64,000 nucleotides of DNA from Helopsaltes ochotensis. Taxonomy: Eukaryota > Chordata > Aves > Passeriformes > Locustellidae. The notes under the pieces are model-generated. The model was given only the letters and a program-made list of their open reading frames with translations, was not told where the DNA came from and did not search any database. Below, in pieces: positions 1-12,352 of the stretch (position 1 is the stretch's first letter; each line of letters opens with the position of its first letter). The position numbers and the translations under genes were made by a program. Where the stretch lies: assembly GCA_013400155.1 (NCBI GenBank), contig VXBM01000567.1, forward strand, positions 477,477 to 541,476, given 5' to 3'.

Positions 1-1468
1 CCAGGGGAGAAGCGAGAAAGGAACAAAGAAAGGCTAGTTTAACCCAAGAGAAGTGAAAATGTTAACAAAAGCTATGAAAATAACGACAGAAGGGGCTGCC
101 AGACCAGTTCTGACTGGTAATGTAATATCACACCAAAGGTAGAACAGATTGCATCCATAGTATTTGAGGTACCTGCACACATTAACATGCTCATTTCTCC
201 CCCCTCAGACTGAGGATCGGCTCTGGCCCCAGAAAGCAGCAGTTGTAGCTGGGCTGTACAGGTGCCAACATCTCTCAAGCTTGAGTAGCATTTACACAGC
301 TCAGAAAAGCAATGCCACACATACACAGCATCAAGCAGTCAGAATCACACACCAGTACACTCCAAGTTATTGCTCACATAAATTAAGTCAAATAACTATT
401 TCAATAAGTTTCATTGAGCTACAGATAATTTAAAAAGACTTTTAGTTATTTGAAGCTGTAAGGAGTAAGGAGAAGCACCAAAGAATTGCCTAGATGTGAA
501 TTTTGTAAGGCTTCTCCTCAAACAGAAGGAAGATTAAAAAACTATGTACACAAAAAAGGCATTAAGAAAATAAAAAATAATCTGATTTAACAAAAAGACA
601 TGATAGATTTTATTAACAGCATAATTTATAAAGCCAAAACCAGGCTGGAGATCAGCCTAACCACTGCTCAAATTGGGGAAAAAAAATTAAGCTGCTATGG
701 AACAAGAAAGTATTAGGAGTGTGAAATTTCCATTGTTATTACATGCTTATTGTGGTAGTTTTAAAACAAGTAAATTTCAAGTGTGAACTGAATCACAAAA
801 GCCTAGCCCTGATCCTAAAAAAATTAAATACACAAGACAGGTGCTCATGCAGAAGCCAGAACTGAATCAGAAAGGGACAACAAGGGAGAAAGAGAATGAC
901 TAAGAAAGTGAACATTTTTTTTAAAGGTTAAAAATTACAGCTTAAACTTACAAAAACTTAAAACAACCCAACCCTAAATCCATTTTAAGCTCACCTTCAT
1001 TTTGGATTCTGATAGAGCCAAGAGCTCTCCAAAGTCAGGCTAACTTGAGAACAAAAGGTTGAGAGGAAGCTGGTTTCCTGCTACGCTCAGACTATAGGGG
1101 ATAGCAAGAAAAATTTGATTGGATCATCCCAACACGTATAGTCCCATAAAAAAACCAGTATCCAGGACATGCATCCAGTCTGCTCCACAGGAAACAACAC
1201 AATGGGAGGATGCAAGAAACATTTGCTTCCTTGTGATTTTACATGAAGCAATTGTGACAGGAAGCCACCCTCAGCAGCTCATGGCCAGTATGTTCAGCAG
1301 CAGCCCACAATAAAGGGGGAGGGGGCCATAACACCCTCCAGAGGGATCTTCTCCTAACACAGCAAATGTTTAAGAAATAGCTAACCTAGAGAGGGGTAAA
1401 AGGTGAGGGAAATAGCATAAGTGTCCTAAAGTTTTGAGGTTAATTCTTGATTATAAAACCCTTATCTC
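1..1468. other. Non-coding AT-rich DNA, nothing recognised
   Basis: No reading frame here resembles a known protein and I see no repeat family. Short A-runs are frequent on the + strand and T-runs are rarer. The region is probably intronic or intergenic. Confidence 0.6.
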
Positions 1469-1606
1469 AAAAAAAAAACAACACAACACCAACCCTAAAA
1501 GAAACCAAACCAAAACCCAAAGAAATACACACTCCATAAAAAAAAAGAAACCAAAAACAACCCATCAGAACAAAACAAAACCAACCCACCAAAAAACCCC
1601 CCTGCC
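1469..1606. repeat. A/C-rich low-complexity tract
   Basis: A stretch made almost wholly of A and C, with repeated AAACC/AAAACC-like words and several A-runs of 8-9. G and T are nearly absent. A reading frame passes through it only because stop codons need T, so its Lys/Asn/Thr/Pro-rich translation is not evidence of a gene. It could be a decayed A-rich retrotransposon tail, but no adjoining element is visible. Confidence 0.8.
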
Positions 1607-2487
1607 AACCACTTATACCCTTCTTCTATCTTAGTGGCAGTTTGCTCATTTCACAATTTATCTGAAAATTTTGAGAGAGTGAGAGCATCAAGTAGCCAGA
1701 GAAAACAGTCTGCTGCAGGTCTTCAAGGGAAGTCTGACTTGCACATGGTCTGTAATCTTCATTCTGGTAATTATGGACAAATCAGCTGCAGAACTGACTC
1801 TGAAAATTTATCTTTATGTTAAAAAGAGTAACTTCTCATCCAGTGACACTGGATGACAAACAACCCCCCTGCACCATAGAGCACTCCCAATTCTTCAATT
1901 GCAAAAATTACAGCTGAATTTTGAGAACCAAGTATCAAGCAAAACTATTTTTATAATACAATATATTACCAAATAAGGTCTGCATACTAAATTACCTTCT
2001 ATATTACTGGCATAATCCACTTTTCTAACCACAGCAGAAGCACAACATGAATTCAAACTTGCATGTCCTTACACCTCTTTAAACCTAAAACCACAAACAC
2101 TTAGAAAGGTATTACTTTGCAAATATTAAGATTTGTCTTTTGAACAGTATGTAACAGGTATATATCGACATTAAACAAGGCTTTATGAAAAAAAGTATTT
2201 CCAATATGCCCTTGATTTCCAGGTAAAATTTGTAACTCTGTAGAGACTCTACCTGTGACTAAATTCACGCTCTTGTTAATTCAATCCTTACCCTCCACCA
2301 AGAGTCAGATTAAACATTGGTAGGAATAGAAGAATAAAACCATGATAAATCACATCAGATGAAGACCCAGTTAAGCCAAATCTTTTGAACAAACTATTGA
2401 ACTAGCATACCTTTGTTTTTAAATACCACAGAATTGTCCACATACACATATGCCTTACATAAGCATTAAAATGAGAGGAGGATGCTC
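1607..2487. other. Non-coding DNA, nothing recognised
   Basis: AT-rich sequence with no recognisable exon, repeat family or RNA gene. Confidence 0.55.
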
Positions 2488-2761
2488 AGTGTGATGGTGT
2501 TTGTGTCCCCAAGTTACCACTAGGAGTGACGGAGCCTGGCTTTCCCGGAGATAGCTGAACACCCATCTGCCTGCTCATGGGAAGTAATGGATTCATTCCT
2601 TGTTCTGCTTTGCTGGCATGCACAGCTTCATCTGTACCCATTACACTGCCTTTATCTCAGCTGGGGAGTTTTCTCTCTTTCCAAATCTCTCCCCCATCCC
2701 ACCAGGGAAAAGTGAGAGTGTGGCTGCCTCGGGTTGTGCTGCTGGATGGGGTTGAAGCACA
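2488..2761 (+). mobile_element. Partial endogenous-retrovirus LTR (ERVL-like), sense orientation
   Basis: From memory this matches the 3' portion of a common avian LTR. In order it holds a GTGATGGTGTTTGTG-like stretch, a segment on 'pollen-free' promoter-distal sequence around CCTTGTTCTGCTTTGCT, the core CTTTATCTCA, a CTCTCCCCCATCCCACC block near 2,687-2,703, a GAGTG-containing stretch, and an end in GGGGTTGAAGCACA with terminal CA at 2,760-2,761. The CTTTATCTCA and CTCTCCCC..TCCCAC landmarks recur in the same order on the minus strand of the element at 22,254-22,779. No retroviral coding region flanks it, so it is a solo or truncated old copy. The 5' boundary is approximate and the family name is inferred. 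Confidence 0.7.
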
Positions 2762-4432
2762 CCAATATCCCAGATGGATACTGTGTTCTAGAGGCAGATG
2801 AGATCAGGCCAACAGTGACCTATAAACAACACCATGCATAACATTCAAGCACTCTGGCACTTTTGGTCACTGATTGCCAAGGCCTGCCAATTGCCTACCC
2901 CCACCCACAGATCCTGGCGTCCCTTTCCACACACCACACTAATTCCAAACACACAAACCTAGCTTCCCACAACTATATATGCATTTTCTGCCCCCAGATT
3001 TCAACTGGCTATACACTTTACTGATAAAAAATTTATGAGATTAATGAAATGTTACATAATGTGGTTGAGTCGCAATAGCAGCAAAACCCCTACAGCAAGA
3101 TATACACTGGATAGTCATTCTGCATTTGGAATTATAATGAAATGTATTAATAAGCCAGTTTTTAAACTCACTTCATGAGAGCCATTTTCATTTTTCCATC
3201 ACTGACATTTCTTCAACACCAAACAAAATGCCTTAGAGATTAATTTCATCCACATACAGGCTGTTCAACTACCACATCCACCCTCTGATTTTGAACAAGA
3301 CTAAACTCTGCGTGGATCTGCCTAAATTCCATAACATTCAAATCTACCTGAATGTCTTATTAGAGCCATTTAAAGTCATTTAAACCAATAACCTTCAGTG
3401 GATGGAGACTTCTGCTCAGTGTTTCTCATTTAATAGCAATAAGGAAATAAAATCAACATAAAAATGCTTATCCCTGCAACAACCAGTATCTACTGCAAAC
3501 AAAAAATGCTACCAGAGAACTTGATGAAAGAAAAAGGAAATAAGAAAATAAAGCTGAAAATATACCTGGTAAGAGCCGACTACAGCATGCAGTAAGCCTA
3601 CAGCAAGATTCTTTACTTCAAATCAGTCAGTTTTAAGGCCTCATGTAACCTCCATGCTATTTTATTTCCCCTTTCTAGACCTTAAAGTCAGAATCCAGTT
3701 ATGGAGGAAGTATTTTTAAAATACAGGTACTTCACCTGATAAAGCAAGGTCTACAGCTGGAGACAGGAGAAAAAAAAATCAGGGGTAGTTCAGTCAAGCT
3801 TTCTTCTGACATATACTTTCTTCAAATACGTCTTCTGCAAACCTTAATTTGCTTGTATCCTTAAACCAGCAGAGGATCAGTAAGGTTGTATCTAACAGTC
3901 ATAGCAAGAAAAGTTCTTACGCTGGTGAAGAATAAAATAGAGTGAAATAGAAACGTTTTTTCCTTGCCAAACTACTGCCTTGAATATACACAGGTACAGT
4001 ATTCCCAGTGAGTATTTAACACTTAAATCATCTGACAAAAATAGGTGACAGCTCTCTTTACAGCACTGCATCAACTGCAGCAGCTGAGGAGCTGACTTAG
4101 GAGCAGTCCAGGCATCTGAGCACCACAGATAGGGCAGCTGCTGCTGCTGCTAACCTCACCAGCCCCAAAATAAGCTGTAACCCCTGGGCTGTGTGTACTA
4201 AACCAGCAGGACACTTTCCAGCTCCCTTCTGCAGCCTCGGGGCCCTGGCGCAGAAGATTAGGAGAACATTGGCTCACTCACCCGGCGGAAATGAAAGGAA
4301 ATGAGCAGAGTGGCTTTGACAAAGCACAGCGTGACACAACAACGTGACGCTCCACCTGTTCCTACGGCACACACCGCAGCGTTCTCGGCCACGGTGGCAT
4401 GAATAAAGAAATGGTAGGAAAAAAAATGCCTA
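2762..4432. other. Non-coding DNA, nothing recognised apart from a short CAG/CTG run
   Basis: AT-rich sequence. A run of about five CTG units lies at roughly 4,136-4,150. No exon or repeat family is recognised. Confidence 0.55.
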
Positions 4433-4454
4433 TTTCTAAACTTATGTTTAGAAA
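4433..4454. repeat. Perfect 9-bp inverted repeat with 4-base loop
   Basis: The arm TTTCTAAAC (4,433-4,441) is followed by TTAT and then its exact reverse complement GTTTAGAAA (4,446-4,454). It is AT-rich and isolated. It could be chance or a small foldback remnant. Confidence 0.6.
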
Positions 4455-4688
4455 CGGGTGATCATAAAAACCAGTAAGAATCCCAACACCTTGCTTTGTT
4501 GTGCCACCACCCCCAACGTGGCACAATCCTTGGAGCAGCTGGCCAAGAGGGAGGCACGGAGGTCATCCTGGTTCACCTTCCAGTGATGACACCTAATATG
4601 CCCAAGCTGAAAAAAAATCCTGTAGGTAAGGTCACATGCAAATCACAGACTTGTTCATTTATTCTCACATTAGGTCAGCTCTAAGTGT

Positions 4689-4751
4689 TGCTGCAGCTAT
4701 CATGCAGCAGCTGCTGCTCGAGCTGTGCATTATCATGTGAAAGCTGCAGCA
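4689..4751. repeat. Nested inverted repeat with CAG/CTG palindrome
   Basis: The outer arms TGCTGCAGCT (4,689-4,698) and AGCTGCAGCA (4,742-4,751) are exact reverse complements. Between them lies the 14-base palindrome GCAGCAGCTGCTGC at about 4,705-4,718. Either strand could fold into a stem with an inner hairpin. No function is known; it overlaps no recognised gene. Confidence 0.6.
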
Positions 4752-7700
4752 GTAAAAGGAGAGATAATAAAAGCAGGGAACTATGACAACTGAGAGGAAA
4801 GGAAGGGATGAGGGGAGAAGAGATGATTACAGATGTTCTGGAAATCTCTATGAAGCATACTGTTGCCCAAATGTACAGCACAAAGGAGAGCTAAAAGTTC
4901 TGTTTCAAAAACTGAGAGTAAGATGAAAGCAAAGGTTGGCAAATAACTGGAAGAACAGACCTGTAGTACAATATTTCTGTGCCATTTGGTAACATTTTAC
5001 AAGAGAAACATCAATGGTAAAGAAAAAATAATACTTAAGAGGTCGTCTGGAATAAATTTTGCTGCTCATATAAACCTGTTCCTCAAAAGTAAAAACCTAA
5101 CTGTGCTAAATACACCACATCACCTAGAAAGCTTCAATCCCTGCAACTAGTAATACTTTTAAGACATAACACATTATCTACAAAAACAAGCAGAACCAGC
5201 TGTAAAAACGTATATGGAAGTTTGTAGTGTCTGTGTGCAGGCATCCAGATACACATTTAAAACACAAATCCAAAGAGAACAAAGGTTAAAAAAACCTGTT
5301 TTAGAGTCCTAAAGCTTTTCAGCTCCAAGAATTTTTGCCCAAACCAGACACATCAAAGCGCCAAAAATTCTACAGAGCATTAATTTCAAATATTAAACAT
5401 CATTTCACTTAAGAAAGTGCTTCAAAGTAAACTAAACATTGCCAAAACTAAATATACACAACCTGTTTTTCATCAACCCAAGTAAAAATATCTTTTTAAA
5501 GAAAAGAAACACAAAGAAATGCTACATTTCCTTCTGGAGATGAACTGTACAATTTCTTAAGCTTTCCAAATCTGTTTTTAGAATGTAACACTGCAAGTTA
5601 GTATCCTCAAATAAATGCTTTTGTAAGAGATCATAGAATTTAGTATTTTTGAGCATGAACACCTAGTAGTAGCAAAAGAAGATGTAATTTAAAAAGCAGA
5701 AATACCTACACTTGTGTAAGTAAGAAAATGTAAGAACAAGCCTGTTCCAAAGTTCTACCTGCACAGCAAAACAAAAATTACATTTACCACACCTTCATCC
5801 TAAAACACTGTCAAATTGTTTTGTAGGCTTTGGATTACAGATGATATCACAAAGTGATAATCTCAGCTGACATAGAGAAAGACATTCAGTAGCACAGAGT
5901 ATTAATACACGATTGAGTGCCATGGCTTACGAAAGCTCACACTCCTGGAACTACAGGCAAAAATGAAAGTTGTTGGAATTAAATTACCACAGAAAAATTG
6001 ATCAGATTACCACAGAAAAATGAAGTTCAGATGTCTCAGTTCTTCCCAATGTAACAGGTTACACCTACATCTTGGCTGAAATACAGCAATTGCATAAACA
6101 CCTTCTAGTGCCAATGAAGAGAGGCAACTCAACAGGAAAATTGGCCAGAAACATATCCTGAGAAAAATTCAGCCTGGCAAAACCCACCTCTCTTCCTGAT
6201 ATACACTATTACAACTATGTAAGCTACTCTCCTAAAATATTTCAGGAAACACAGCTGTGGAAATCCAGGCCAAAATGCAAAGGGAATACTGTGTCCAAGT
6301 AAGAAGACACACAGCATTGAGAAAAAGATAAAACAAGTATAGATTTGGAAATAAATACAAACAGCTCTTCTATCAAGCATAGTAAGCAGTCAGTGATAAA
6401 AATGGTAAAACTTAATTTCCACTAGTAACTGCACAAGGCAGACACTGCCACTACATCTTATATATAAGAACATGGTTAAATAGTCATTTTCTTGGGGAAA
6501 ACCACATGAGCATGGTAAAGGATTTTCCCAAATGAAATAGACTGTAGAGAAGGAAAGCAGCTTCTCAGTCTCACTACTCTCTCCCCAACCCTACTCATCA
6601 CAAGAACAAAGCTAACACCTACTCCAGGACTGATGCTGATTCTGAGAGCAGACACACCTATTTCATGAAACCAGTGCCTTCTTGTATGAATAGTTCATTA
6701 AAGATCAATGTTGCAGGAGAAAGCATGTGAAGTAAGACTTTAGGGCTGCCTACAAGACAGATCTGGTAATCTGTTGGAGTAAGTTTGTCAATAACTTGCT
6801 ATTACAAAAAACCAGAAGATCTGGCAGATTTTGGTCTTTCAAGTCCATGTGACGTCTGTAACACTATCAACTGGACACCTTCCCAAAACTACAATCCCTC
6901 TTAGACATGAACAACTGCGAGTAACGGGAGCAGCTGGTCCCTTGAGTGGCCACACTGCTTTTTTAAATCATAGTATAAGATTATGATTTTGGGAAGCTAT
7001 TCCTTCATTCCACAGCTTCTGCTACTTCAGACTCTGTTGGGCACCTATCCTTTCACCAACCTCATTTAACACTGACATGATGGAGCAGCATAAGCCTTCC
7101 TGAGTTTCCGTTTAGAGCATGTCTATCATGCCCTGTAATACTAGTACTAGTTCACAGGTAGGTATCCTACCTTCTCCTCCATCATCCATAGATGAATGTC
7201 AAACTTCCAAGTAAGGTTACCACAACAGAATCTGTAAACTGTTCCCATTTTAGAGGAGAAACATACATTATGGCATCATCATTTTCATACATCTGCAATT
7301 TTTTCCTGACTTTTCCTTTTTTTCCTCAGTAATAAGTTAAAAAGAAACAAGTTATGAAAAAGCCTTAATAAAAGAACAATCCAAAAAAAGGTCTCTGGCA
7401 CAAACTCCTGACCAACATCTCATGCTAAGTGAAAGTATTGGAAGCACTGGAAAGGAAAACGGACCTGAAATAGATCAGTCAGTCACAGTAGAAATCAAAA
7501 TGACACGAGAGCAACAGGACAGTGGTTAAGACTACCAAAACAGGATGCCCAAAGGCCTGGCCAGGGTCTGAAAGTAGTTACTGAACATAAGCACTCAGAA
7601 TGAAACCATCTCTTTCCCAATGGCTGAACTGAGTAGTGACAAAACAAACATTTTAACGCTCAGATTAAACCAGTTCCTAAAAAAGACGAAGTTGATATAT

Positions 7701-10700
7701 TCAGGAAACTTTCAACTAGATTTCAAACATTATGAAGGGAGAGTATGCTTCTGGCATACTCGAATTATAGATTTATTTTCTAAAATTAAAAAAAAAAGGT
7801 ACACATCAGTTTAAGTGTGAACATCTCCATTCTCTTACCTAAAAACACAGGAAGGATGGCTTGCCACAACTGATTTCAGATGCCTTCTGTCTAGATGCAT
7901 GTTCTGCCAACATTTGTCAACTAATTTCTGAATTATCAGTTTAGTTTGAAAAGACATGCTGTATGGAGAGATGAAGAGAGGCCTACATAATAAAGCAGAA
8001 AGCTTAACTTATATAATAAAATTTTTGAGAGAAAAAGAAAAAAACTACGAAAACTTGCTTCCAAAATAGGTATTATCACCTGCAATCCAAATTTCGATTT
8101 GCAAAACAAATGGAGATTTCCATGAAGTTCAAGTACCACAGGCACACAGTAGGACTGCTGAGACAGATTTGTTTCAGAACAGCAGTGTTCAGAGACAGGC
8201 ACACCCAGAGCATGCCAGAGAGCAAGAGCTGGAGGTGGGTGAAAGGAGGCATCTTATTGCAAAGGATTTTGTACTACATGAGGTTATCATCTCCCTCCTA
8301 AAATAGCATGCTGGCTGTTTTACTACACTACCACGTGCTCCAACCACAACTTAAATGCCATCACATGCTCACATTTCATCTGGAACAAATGTGTGCAACC
8401 AAGTGATCAGATGATGCACAGATTCAGCATCAATGGAGAATGAACTACAGACAGAGCACGAGCCAGAAGCACAGACCTACTGACCCAAAGTGCACTTATT
8501 TCCCTCACTGCTTATCAGCTTGGGAGTCTTGTTCTGCTGTGTGCACATATACTTTTAAAAATAAACATATTAACAAAAGAAATAGGAAAATCCTTATAGC
8601 ATTAAATATGTACTAGCAGCCAAAGAAGAAAGACTGAGGGGAAATTAGTGTTCTGACAACATCCAGAATTTGACTAAGTGTGATTAAACACATGGGAGAA
8701 AAAAAAAGTGGGAAAGGGGAATAAAGATAAGAAAGAAATGCAAGAATTAAAGCAAAAAAAAAAAAGGAAAAAAGAAATGTTACACCCTTCTGGTAAGAAG
8801 GAATTTAATCAGAAATCTCAATTGCTTCCTTAATACACCGTGGAAAGTGCCAAAAATTAAGAATAAAGGCTTACTCAATTGTCATTTAGCTTGTTGAAAC
8901 TTTCATTTAATTTAGAATCACAAAACAGAAAAAAAGTAATTCTCAAGTAGTTAGCAAAAATAAACAAGCCCCAAAACCAACACTTCAGGCTTCAAATAGA
9001 GTAAATTCATTTCAATACGTCCCTTTTAAAACTTGATTGAAGAATACAAAGCTGCACGCAAATCCCTGAGCTCCTCCCAAGCACGCCCTTTTCAATCCAT
9101 AGTTTACCATTATGACTCCAGCCAGCACAGATACTCTTTAAAAAGGGGTCTAGGACCTCTCCCTCTCTCACAGATATCTGCAACAACGTGATGCAGCATC
9201 CTCTGCCATTTATTAACATTCATTTTGAAAGAGCAGGCACAGGACTTTATCCAGGAAGCAGGGACAAGCCACACCACCACCTGTGTGGTGACCAACTCCT
9301 CCTGCCGTGGCAGGGGTTCTGGAGCTCCCTGGGCAGCCGTGGCACCCGGTGTCATTGGCCAAGGAACACAGAAATTGAAGCCAATTTAATGCAACAGCCT
9401 GTAAATTGAGGGCATCCAGCAGCGAGCACACAAGTCATCTCTCTGAAGGATGAGGCAGACACCTTAGGGAGAGACATGCAGCACATGTCTAGGTAAAACC
9501 ATGCCTGCTCAGAATTTGCAAGATCATGGACCAGTGCAAGATTTCAGGAGTAAAATCTCCCAGACTTTCTCTCACACCACCTTATACTCTTTTCACTCAC
9601 GTGGCCGTTAAAGGAAACTCAAGAGAAAACTAATCCAGCACGTGAAAAGCTTGCTGCAAATTTCATGAGCTAAACCAGTCCAGAATCAGACAAGATAAGC
9701 CACAGCCAATCAGTCAGCATCATTCAGTAGTGAGCTTCTGTAAGAAATTCAAACGTAACATTTATGGAAATACCTATAAAAATTTCCACATTCCAAACTA
9801 ATAGAAAACGCCCTCCAGCAGGTTACAAGCAACCACAAAAATTCAATCCACACCAATTCTGCTTATTCATAGTAATGTCTGGGAATTCAATCAGAAAGAA
9901 ATAAAGATAACTTCCTTCAAGAAACTAGCTATTGCAAGAATTTGATAGTTCTGATTCATCAGGTGATACACTATATGATGGGCTTGGGTAGTCAAGCTGA
10001 CAAGGGCAGCTAGAGGTGATACTGTGAGCAGTCAGACCCAGCAGTTCATCTTAATTCCTTCTTAACAGTCTCATCTCCACAGTCCAGGGTTCTTCCAGCC
10101 TCGTCACCTCCCACAATGCAGAAGCCTTAACTTCAATGCCCTCTCCAAATCCCAACTGCCCTCACTCCAACCTCCACAGAACAGAATTCCCAGTCCAGCC
10201 TCTCACTGGTAACACACAGTGCCTCACCAGTGCTGCCTGGGCCCTGATCCAGTATTCTGATCTAGCAAGCACATCCTGGGTTTCCTACAGCCATCTGCTG
10301 AACACAGCAAGCCTCAGTCACCATCGGATCAATGGCAACCATAGAGACATACTCATCCTATCACCTGAATGCAGGCACCCAAGGCTGAGGAGTCCAGCCC
10401 CGTGATAGTTGATGCCCTGTATGGTCAGGAATGTGTCTGTTCACAGGTACAAGAGCTTGGAATCTCAGGTGGAAGACTCAGGTATGCTACCTTGTCCTTT
10501 TACAAGTTACAACAGTTCAGTGACTGGCAAAGATTGCTTTGCTGTGAGCTCTTTTGCTAATGTAACTGCTGCTCCTGGAGAGCAAGAACTTCTAGCAGAG
10601 GGCCATACAGTCCTCCAAGCAGCAGCTAGGGATGTGGAACCAGGACAAGCATTTACAAAAAATCAGTCACAGCTACTCAGGCCCAAAACCTGCATCTCAG

Positions 10701-12318
10701 ATATGCCAATAAGGAAGAATGGAGACATGCAAATATTACACACTAATACTTCAAAGTTTTTTCCAACAGTTTGTCTCAGGGACTATCTGCATCTAAAGAT
10801 CTTAAATGGATTTTTTAGATTTCTTTAGTCACTTTGTAAATGATGCAATTTTAACTTCTATAAAAATCACAGAAATCATTTGCACAGCATAGTTACTGGG
10901 TGAAGAATCACTTCCCTTCATTTGTTACAACCTTGCCAATTGCTAAATTTTTTCTGAGTAACCCTTAGCTCCTGTGCAAAGAGAAACAGAAAACAACCTT
11001 TCTATTTTCTCCATGCTGCCTGTTACCAAAATCCTACTGACCTCACATACTCATCTCTTCTGTTGACAGAAGAGTCAATTTATCTGCACTTCATACAGAC
11101 TCAATTCCTTCATTTTCCTGTAACAAGTTCTGTTAAGTCTTGAAATGGCAGACTATTCCATTTCCTTTAAATATAGCATTTCTACCAGGCACTGCTGTAA
11201 ATATAATTCATCTTGATGCTACAGTTCACAGAGTAGTGAGTGACCAAGCACAGAGTCTTTGTGATTTGCCAGGACTCCATGACACCTGTCAGTACAAGAA
11301 CTCTGACACTAAATTAAAATTTTAACTACAGCAAGCAACATAATACTTGGCACAGCCTCAGCAGCAGAGGAACAGAAAGCAGCAAACATGAACCAAGCCT
11401 TTAAAGATCAAGGAAGGAAAGAACAGAAGAGATACTGAGATCTGTAGACCAGTAAAGCAAAGGCCTAAGCCTGGTAAATTGATAAAAGATGTAATTAAAA
11501 AAAAAAAAAAAGAGAAAAATAACAACAACAACAAAAACCCACAAAAAACCAGAATTGGTGAGGTTTGCATAAATAGGGAAATAGAAAAGAATTAACATTG
11601 CCTTGGTAGAAGGAAGCCTTTCCAAAATGCCTTTATGCATTTTAAAGCAATTAGCCAAACATAGGGTAGTTCAGTTAATACATCATATCTGAATATCCTT
11701 TGAAAAGACAACACAACATGGGTTGTTTTCATTTTAAACAAAGGTAATTCGAGCTAGAAGACTCCTCTTGAAGATTCAGAAGTGCTACAGAAGAAGCAAA
11801 CAACAGCTGTATACAAACAACTGGGTTTCACTATGAAGGGAGTATCAAAAGTGACCCACAGAGATCCAACTTGGGAGCCACATTGCTCAACACAACGTAC
11901 CCGCAATTGCGCAAAAGGCACGAAGAGAGAACTTTGATGAGGATATGAATATATATTTGAAACAGTCAGAACTTGAACTCACAGAACAGCCACCATACAA
12001 TGTTGTCAATGGCAAAACAAAGTGGGGGATGAAATCCAGTGCCAACAAATGCAAAACCAAAGCAAAATAATAGGGGAAAAACCCCAAACTTCATTGTTAT
12101 CCCTGTGCAGAAATGAGTTCTCAATTAGTTATTTACACTGACAGGTAAAAGACGACAGTGAGGTAACAACCTCAGGTCATTAATCAGCCAAGTCATGAAC
12201 ATCCCTGACTCCACAAGAAGCTCCTCATCTATGGACTGTCAGAAGCTGGAAAGATTTAACAGCAGCTATCATGCTCTATTTTTACAAGCCTGTCTGGGTT
12301 TTTCACCTTTTCTTCCAG
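4752..12318. other. Non-coding AT-rich DNA, probably intronic
   Basis: About 7.5 kb with no recognised exon, repeat family or RNA gene. A-runs occur near 8,753-8,770 and 11,496-11,510, the latter followed by AAC triplet repeats to about 11,535. In the line 5,401-5,460 I counted A28 T15 C12 G5, a strand bias that would fit minus-strand transcription. A 139-codon open frame at 10,409-10,828 (+) resembles nothing I know and lacks any supporting signal. Confidence 0.5.
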
Positions 12319-12352
12319 GCAACTACTACAGACCTGCATCTCGCAAGACAAG
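12319..12352 (+). other. Candidate 34-nt microexon (splice signals only)
   Basis: A pyrimidine-rich stretch ending TTTTCTTCCAG abuts the segment on the left, and AAG|GTAAGC abuts it on the right. Both are good matches to vertebrate splice consensus. The 34 bases are not a multiple of three; one frame reads NYYRPASRKT with partial codons at each end. I do not recognise the peptide. The strand is opposite to the transcription direction suggested by base skew, so it may be a non-coding antisense exon or a chance pair of sites. Confidence 0.25.

Noticed and set aside
1434..1634. Lys/Asn/Thr-rich frame
   Set aside because: Follows from an A/C low-complexity tract that cannot form stop codons easily.
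10409..10828. 139-codon + strand frame
   Set aside because: No family resemblance, no splice or start support, and overlapping open frames in the same place.
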